Below are positions 57,440 to 64,000 of a DNA stretch of 64,000 bases, in pieces; position 1 is the stretch's first letter, and each line of letters begins with the position of its first letter. Below the pieces are notes generated by a model. The model searched no databases and was not told where the DNA came from. It saw only the letters and a program-made list of their open reading frames with translations. The translations under genes and the position numbers were made by a program. Origin of the DNA: Haemonchus contortus (lineage: Eukaryota; Nematoda; Chromadorea; Rhabditida; Trichostrongylidae); NCBI GenBank assembly GCA_000469685.2, contig LS997566.1, positions 17,240,045-17,304,044 of the forward strand, written 5' to 3'.

Positions 57440-59689
57440 AGCGGAGCTTTCAGGACGTTCAAAGGCACTACACAGGCATAAGAGTAGGCATCATCACATA
57501 ATTGATACCAATGCATTGCTCTGTTCATGCAGAGCTCCCCTCTTTCATAGCCCTCGTCAAAAGTGCAGCGGCCGCGTAATTAATGCGTTCCTTTCAACAA
57601 TTTGCACAATCGGACCAACACTCCGACTTTGTCACAGGAACGAGTTCTCACAATGAACTCAAGGATCTGCTCGATGTCATTCTAGGAACGAGGCGGGGAA
57701 TAGTTCTGAGCTTAGCAGATGCGGAACGAAAAATAGAATTTCGACAAACGAGAGAAGAGGGTAAAGCGAGGAAATCGAAACTCTCGCCAGTGAGAGGAAA
57801 TGCCATCAAAAAAGTGCTCCATATTCAAATAAAACGATCTCACGGTTATCAGTCATCCTCTGGAACAAAAACTTACAAGAAAGACAGCCAGCAAGAGAGG
57901 TCATCAATTTCAGTGTCTAAAAATTCTTTGGCGTATCATTTGGGCATCTTGCCTGTCACTTGATCAGTATAAGGCTAAAGAACGATTACAAAACGGACGT
58001 GTTTGGCAAGGGGGTCTGATGAAATCCTCCGAAAGTAATTATTATCAATGCACTGAAAAGGAGATTGCTATGGAACATAAAGAAATTTGGGTGACGGGGA
58101 TTCGGTCAGCAGGAGAGCTGGTTCAAACATTGCACTGACCGCCCTACCCAAAAGCTCCTCACATGTCCGCGTGCAAGTCGATATTTTGGGCTTCACTGTA
58201 GAGTGCATCCTTTCCACGAGGGTGCACGCAAGGATAACAATGTAGACGCGACTCAATGGGGTTGATCCATTTCACTGGGTAGTGGCCTTTGCTGGCCATA
58301 GATCCAGTTCAATAGTTAAGGAGAAATGAGTTTTTGGCAAATACTCAGTCTTCCCGATGAAGTTTCATGCAAAGATCGCTGTATCTAACGGCTTCACAGG
58401 GCAATGCAATATAAATGAGAACCTTCAGCTTTCCATCATTCCCCCCCCCCCCGTTTTTTGGAGCGAGGGGCAAGATGTCAAGCAATATAGATCACGGTGG
58501 CGGAGAAAACGACAGTTCGCAGAAAACAAATATCAGAAACATAAGAACTAAGATCTAATCAGATTTAAGACGAGGTGAGGCTATGATGAAGAAGGACGTG
58601 TCGATCTCATTTACTGTAGTACAATGTGTATGGCATCAGCCGGGTGTCAGGTGACTAAATTCACTACAACGCGCTCCGTTAAGGACGAAATCAGCTCTGC
58701 AAGGCCACTGAACACATCCTTCCGGGAGCATCGAGCGACAGTGGCCGTTGAGGTCGAGACCGGTTCTTGAGTCCTTGTTGCGTACTGTCAAGGCTGCTCT
58801 TCGACCTTATAAAGTACTGTCTGACCTTGTTGCCAATGAGAATTCCCCGAGGACGTGGTTACTGCGAAATGAGCCTTGAATGAGTCTTTTTGAAGAAGTC
58901 ATTATCCTGGGGAAAGTAGAGTTTTGCACATCTTCCCATCAATTCTAGGGCCAAGGGCAGCCGCGTCCTTGACCGCAACTCCTTTTTGTTGCTTTCTGTC
59001 TTTTGTTTTTCATTTTGCTTCTCTTCCTTTCTTTGTGGTACATTGTTGGTTATCTCTTCAAAAATCATGTTGCTTGCTTCTACATTGTCCACGAACTTTT
59101 CTCAGACTTTTCTCTGTCTCAGCTCAAGCCCTCATCGTAAAGATTTCATAAAGAAGAATAAATTTTTGCTGAACTTTTTCCCCTTTCCTTTGCTCCCTCT
59201 CTCCCATCCGTGCCCCGTTACCCTTATCACGCTAGAGGTGAGATGAATGAATGAAAAACAGCTACATACCGTCCATCCGTATTGCTAAAGGAGGAAGGGC
59301 AGTCAGTGAGTGCGCGCGGTTTTGAACAAGCTGTGATGTGATTTAGGTTCATTGAAGAGCTCTTAGTGTGTGCCGTGTATCGTGTTCGTCGTTTCGAGAA
59401 GTCTTTCGTCTCTGTCAAGATGGGCGAGGCTTTTTGGATACTTCGCGAAGACTCATCACAATACTTGGAGACATTTCCAAGGTTTCAAGGATACTACCGA
59501 ACAGACCTCTTCTCGCCACCCACAAAAACGTGCGGCTAATCGGGCCGCTACCGATGAGTTTCTTGACCACTCTGCACATAGCCTGGATAGACTTGGACAG
59601 TACTCAGCCCCGACAGCCCTGCTACTCGTGGATACCAATTTATCAGAAACAGTGATTTAGATAAACCTCATTTTCCTGAACGTGAAGGA
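57440..59689. other. No gene recognised
   Basis: Open frames at 57583-57963 (+), 58859-59092 (-) and 59370-59660 (+) have no splice context or recognisable product. The last may include the 5' region of the adjacent RTE. A C-run lies at 58441-58452. Confidence 0.35.
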
Positions 59690-62600
59690 CTTTCCAATAC
59701 GGCAGCATTGAATGAGACTGCTCGGTAAAGGCTCGTCAATTCACGGGAATAGAACAGGCTTGGCTGCCCAGAGGAGAGTCCTAAGTGGCGGTCTGTACTG
59801 TCAATGCATCGCATGCATTGACAGTACATGTATCGAAAGTCTAAGGATGCCAAGCTAGAAAGATCAAGTACGTCGTCATCGGATCGACCAAGACGAGACG
59901 GTGTCGCCTGCTGCACGTCGTGTTCGAGACCGAAGACGTGTTCCTTGGAACGCACGGTAGAACAGGCGCTAGCAGTAAAGGTGTCCTTCTCAACTCGCAC
60001 TCGGCCATGAACAACACGGAAGCTAGACAACTCGAGAGTACGTTTTGCAGTTGGGAAGATGTGGCTCAACGTTAGCTCTAACAATATTCGTCGCCTACGC
60101 ACCAAAATCAAGCTACGAGGAGGGGGAGCTAAAAGCGTTTAATAGGAACCTGGAAGGGCCCCTTAGAAAGGACTACTTTGACATCATCGTAGGTGATTTC
60201 ATCCCTAAAGACGGCCCTAGAAGAACGGCTTAAGAGCTACTTATCGCGGCTCAGGGTAAGGAGAGGAGTGAGCAGGGTGCGAGGCTGTCCGAGTTTATTA
60301 TGTATGGTACCAGGCGGCTACGCGCGCTCTCGCGTGCGCTAGGGCTCTAGCCATGAGAAACGAGCCCCATGAGCTGATTTTCATTATAGACCTTTATCGG
60401 ATTAATGAGTTTCCGCTCAAACCTCGCCTACTGTGTTCGGAGTCTGGTCCTGTCACCTACTATAAGTCTTTCCATCCTGTCGCCTGTACTCCTATCAAGT
60501 TTGCACTTTCTAGGTCCATGGAGACAGGAGTTATGAGTTTTTGCCCAAAGCCCGCCACTTGTGGGCGGAATCTGGTTCTGCCACTCACCATAAGTTTTGC
60601 CACCATGGCACCTGTGCTCCTACCAAGTTTGAACTTTCTAGGTTTATGGGAACTGGAGTTATGGATTTTCGTATATAAATGTAAAAAGGGATGTGAGCTT
60701 CGAGGCACGCTCCGCCCATTGTGGGCGGGCCTCCGCTGACATCATTTATGCTGGAGACTCACATCAACTTTTTCCTGCTCTGTTGGCTTTCTCCAAACCG
60801 AGTTATAAATGTTTTCATAAAGCATTGCATTTTTGGATCATAAAGCATTGCATTTTTGGAGAACGCCCCGCCCATCGGGGGTGGGTTTCCCCAAGTTGGA
60901 TCCAACTTACCAATGCACACCTCCAGCCACCTTTGAACCCCAGTTTTGAAGCCGTCTTGTGCCTGAATTCGAAATCATGGTCCCCAGTACAGTTCATTTC
61001 GATGCACGCCACGCCCACTGTGGGCGGAGCTCTGCCAAGCCGATGTGTGCTTCATACTTCTCGGGGCACAGGTCTGACCCGGTCTCTTCAGGCAGATCTA
61101 AAGGAGCTAAGGAATTTCGTGACAGACATACAGACAGACGACAGACAGGCAGACTGAGCGCTTTATAGTAAGTAGGGTAATACCATCCATTCGCCAGTTC
61201 AAAAGCCCTATTCTTTGCCATGGATATGAGAGTCAAGTGGTGGTGTGGGTCAACATGATAAACTCGTACAGTCCTTCATTTTGCTCATTCCATTCCACAA
61301 TGAAATAAATAGAACAAACCATCGCCATCAAACGTTTTGCCTTACTGATGTTGTTCTTGAAGTTCTACATGGGCTCGGATCATCTTCTCCGCGGCAGACT
61401 CTCTTTTTCAGCGCATGGAGAAAGAGCTGCGAAGTGCAGAAAATAATGCTCTGAGCCCTTCATCAACTGGGACTTCTTCTGTTCCCTAGCGAGTATACGG
61501 GAATATTCGATATCGACAACATCGATGAAGATTACAACAGAACATCTACACGATCGAGCTAGGGAAGCGGAGGGAAGTCTCCCGTCGAATACTCTTGAGC
61601 GGTACGTCAGCAAATAATCGCATGAGCTTTAGGTGATCGCCAGTCAAATTCAGAACATGTGAAGAAGCGATGAAGAATGATCTAAAGGAGAGATGAGCAG
61701 CTGTTTATTCGGGGCCATGAGGAGGGAAGAGCCTCCTACAGCTTTTAAACGGCCACGTCCAGCTGCCCACCTACTATCCTGGGAAGGTAGTAAAACTACA
61801 GTTTCTTCCTTCCGCGATTCGACGTGCCGTCATGCCAATTAAGAATTGTACGCTCGCTTATCGTTAGAACCCTTTCTGAGCTCTCGACGCGGCACGTGTA
61901 GCAATGCAAAGTGCCCACGTGGAAAACTAGCAAGACTATGCTGCTGTACAGGAAGGGAACTTCATACAATAATGTCAACTATCGCCTAATCTGCCTGCTG
62001 CCTGTAATCTACAAACTTTTCGCACGAACCATCCTCAACAGTACTGGCAGAATATAAGATGAAGGACAGTCATGCGAGGAAGCAGGGTTTCGGAGAGGGC
62101 TGGGTATGATAGATTATATCCACAGTGTTACAAGGCTAACAGAAATGGTACATGAAGCAGGCAGTCAGAGTGTATAGAAAGGATGCTTCGTGACCTTAAT
62201 GACAACTTCATGACCAGGATTTCGCCATTTCTTAAGGAAGCCATTGTCAACAGGTAGAGAGGGGTCGTGCAGGGCAATACCGTTTCGCCCGACTTTTCAA
62301 TGTTGCTCTCGAGTAGATTATGCGTCACTTAGAATGGAAAGTGTTAGGAGTATAGATAAGCGGCAGCTTCTCAAATCATCCCCTCTTTGTGGACGAAATC
62401 ATGCCGATAATACCGGAGCCGGTAACAAATAGCAGATAACAAATGCTAGGTGAGTTCGGCAGCGCTTAAGGAAAGATCAACTGAACCTAACGATGACGAT
62501 GTCGAGGATTGGTGCATTAAGCTCATCTTTTTGCCGTGAGAAAGAATATCTCTGGATCCTACGGCTACTTGTATCTACGTTTACAGCTCAACATGATAGA

Positions 62601-62890
62601 CGACCCAAGTGTAGAGCTAAGCCGGAGAGGACCGCCCAGCGAGAGTAGTGAAGAGGACAAAGAAGATCCGAATCCACGCTCACCTTCTAGACTCTGTGGT
62701 CCTTCTTGCTTTGATGTACGCTTCGGATGTACCGTCGAAAGCATGATGAAGAAGCGGTCAGTGCCATACAACGCAGTGTGAAAACGATGATGCTCGGACT
62801 TTCCGACACGCCTACCCAAGAGTAGATAGGAATTCGAAGCTACGAGCTCCGTCAGAGAACCGCTGCTCACGTCAAGTAATAATTGGCGCC
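59690..62890 (+). pseudogene. Degenerate RTE-type non-LTR retrotransposon (EN and RT)
   Basis: In order on the plus strand the pieces are: an APE endonuclease domain (59850-60303) with LTIFVAYAPKSSYEEGELKA, IIVGDFIPKDGPRRTA and LSEFIM; a foreign insertion (60310-61190); endonuclease end HNEINRTNHRHQTFCLTDVV (61300); linker DLKERRAAV and PTYYPGKV (61690-61790); RT fingers DYAAVQ/LLYRKGTSYNNVNYRLICLL (split across a shift, 61945-62010); LTEMVHEAGSQSV; a central deletion removing most of the palm; NMIDDPSVELSRR; and MMLGLSDTPTQE...SYELRQRTAAHVK (62790-62880). In the endonuclease, the usual GDFNAK reads GDFIPK. Many stops; inactive. Confidence 0.9.
60310..61190 (+). repeat. GC-rich CAGA-tailed element nested in the RTE (copy C)
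   Basis: Contains CTATCAAGTTTGCACTTTCT and CTACCAAGTTTGAACTTTCT, about 145 bp apart, with GCCCGCCACTTGTGGGCGGA and later CCACGCCCACTGTGGGCGGA. It ends GACAGACATACAGACAGACG and GACTGAGCGCTTTATAGTAAG. It lies between two halves of the RTE endonuclease frame, so it inserted or grew after the RTE. Repeat-derived frames on both strands are not genes. Confidence 0.8.
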
Positions 62891-64000
62891 TAGTATAGTT
62901 CACATCGAATCTGTGCTGATTTACCTTATTGATTAATCATAATTTGCATGGTACGCCTCAGAGTTTACATACTCTTATTACGTATGCCTGATACCTTCGC
63001 GTTTTCTGTCTGCCGTTCTGTCCCTTCTAAAATAATGCTGTAAGTAGAATTAAACACTTCTGATGTATCAGTATGCTGCGAACACATTGTGACTACGCTC
63101 TACTGCTACCACCGATAGAGCTATGAAATTTCTAGTACATTCACAGGCCTAAATTTGGATTTTTTTTATTTGAACAAAGTTGCTTAGCGTAGACACGAAG
63201 AAGGAAGGCGTTTACCGCTGGAAAGAAGGGCCCCTACAGTACATAGTGACTATGGCGAATCAGTTAATAAGGCCCTGTGAGTTAGTTAGTCAGTTAGGAC
63301 AATGGATTGGACTCCATTACCGTGTAAGTAATTTCCTCAACCTACTCAGAGCCGCTCAGGACTGTGTTAGCCTCTCACAAGTAAGCCGTCACTTGCAGAT
63401 TGCATCCACCGTACACAACAAGAGGGGACGGAAACGATTGTCAATCAAAATGTAATTTGAATGAAGTGTTTATTCGTCAGTATGACCATTTTCGTGGATT
63501 TTCGTAGGTTATAAATGTTTCCCTCCATGGGCTTATCGTGAAGAAATTCAGGGCCAATCTATCAAGACAGGTGGTTACACACCACCTTTTCCTGCGGCGC
63601 TGTATTCAATCAATAATATAAATAATACATTTTATTCAGACAAGGCGTAACAAATGCCATAGAATATGTTGTCGAACCAAAAGATCGCTGGTGAGTGAAC
63701 CCGACAACTGACCTCACAATTGTGTAGTATGTGCTATCCTAGTGATGGCACAAAAACACATAGATGAACGAGCAGAGAATTATCAATGCACACAATAGAT
63801 ACGATAGATTTGTAAGGGAAGGAAGCGAAGAAAATAATTGATGAGCAGTACCTATTTATGTGAATACTATCAATGAAAGTTAGTAAAGAAGTGATTCAAA
63901 AGTGATAGGATTCCATCAACATTCCACTAACTTCTAGCCAACTGCCAAAACAAACGGTCTTGGCCGCTCAGAACACTATCCACCCCTTTGGACGACATTG
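62891..64000. other. No gene recognised
   Basis: A plus frame at 63180-63455 (91 codons, LSVDTKKEGVYRWKEGPLQY...) is open but lacks splice sites and similarity to anything I know. Otherwise AT-rich DNA without structure. Confidence 0.35.

Noticed and set aside
59668..60111. 147-codon minus-strand ORF
   Set aside because: It is antisense to the RTE endonuclease, which has clear motif order on the plus strand.

Overview
The window looks like nuclear DNA of a parasitic nematode, most likely a strongylid such as a hookworm. Introns are bounded by GT...TTTTCAG-type sites, the best gene has a probable spliced-leader acceptor one base before its ATG, and there is a dense load of decayed RTE, mariner, Tc1, piggyBac and Penelope-like elements and MITEs. 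Species is inferred from this texture, not proven. There are no operons, rRNA or CRISPR arrays; the few genes are broken into short exons and most of the DNA is repeats.

The best-supported gene is a complete 12-exon SLC16/monocarboxylate-transporter-like gene on the minus strand (33566 to 29056, 509 residues, every junction in phase). Next is a small secreted-protein gene at 24.75-26.95 kb with a signal peptide and five well-formed exons plus a terminal exon. Its 3' part is interrupted by a SINE-like repeat and a mariner. Related exons lie at 28.3 and 52.7 kb. Between 8.4 and 17.0 kb the minus strand carries several Cys-rich or signal-peptide exons that I cannot join into one model.

Layout: 0.8-2.9 kb direct repeats and GC-rich 145-bp minisatellites ending in CAGA tracts; 4.8-6.3 kb Penelope-like termini in inverted array; 8.9-10.0 kb dead mariner; 10-17 kb Cys-rich exons; 17-24.6 kb mainly unassigned DNA with MITEs, including a near-perfect palindrome at 22.2 kb; 24.7-28.4 kb secreted gene, mariner and dead piggyBac; 29.0-33.6 kb transporter; 35.6-41.7 and 43.6-47.75 kb a direct segmental duplication whose copies have been hit by different insertions; 48-50 kb SINE-like and foldback repeats; 51.2-52.0 kb Penelope-like GIY-YIG remnant; 54.8-55.9 kb RTE remnant with a nested MITE; 56.0-57.4 kb satellite and CAGA repeats; 59.7-62.9 kb second RTE remnant split by a CAGA-type element; the rest is unassigned.

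The most unusual items are hammerhead-ribozyme-like folds at two Penelope-type termini, foldback elements made of inverted tRNA-like sequences, and the duplication, which carries a membrane-protein terminal exon intact in one copy and stopped in the other, a nearly invariant 95-codon ORF, and insertions with matching empty sites.
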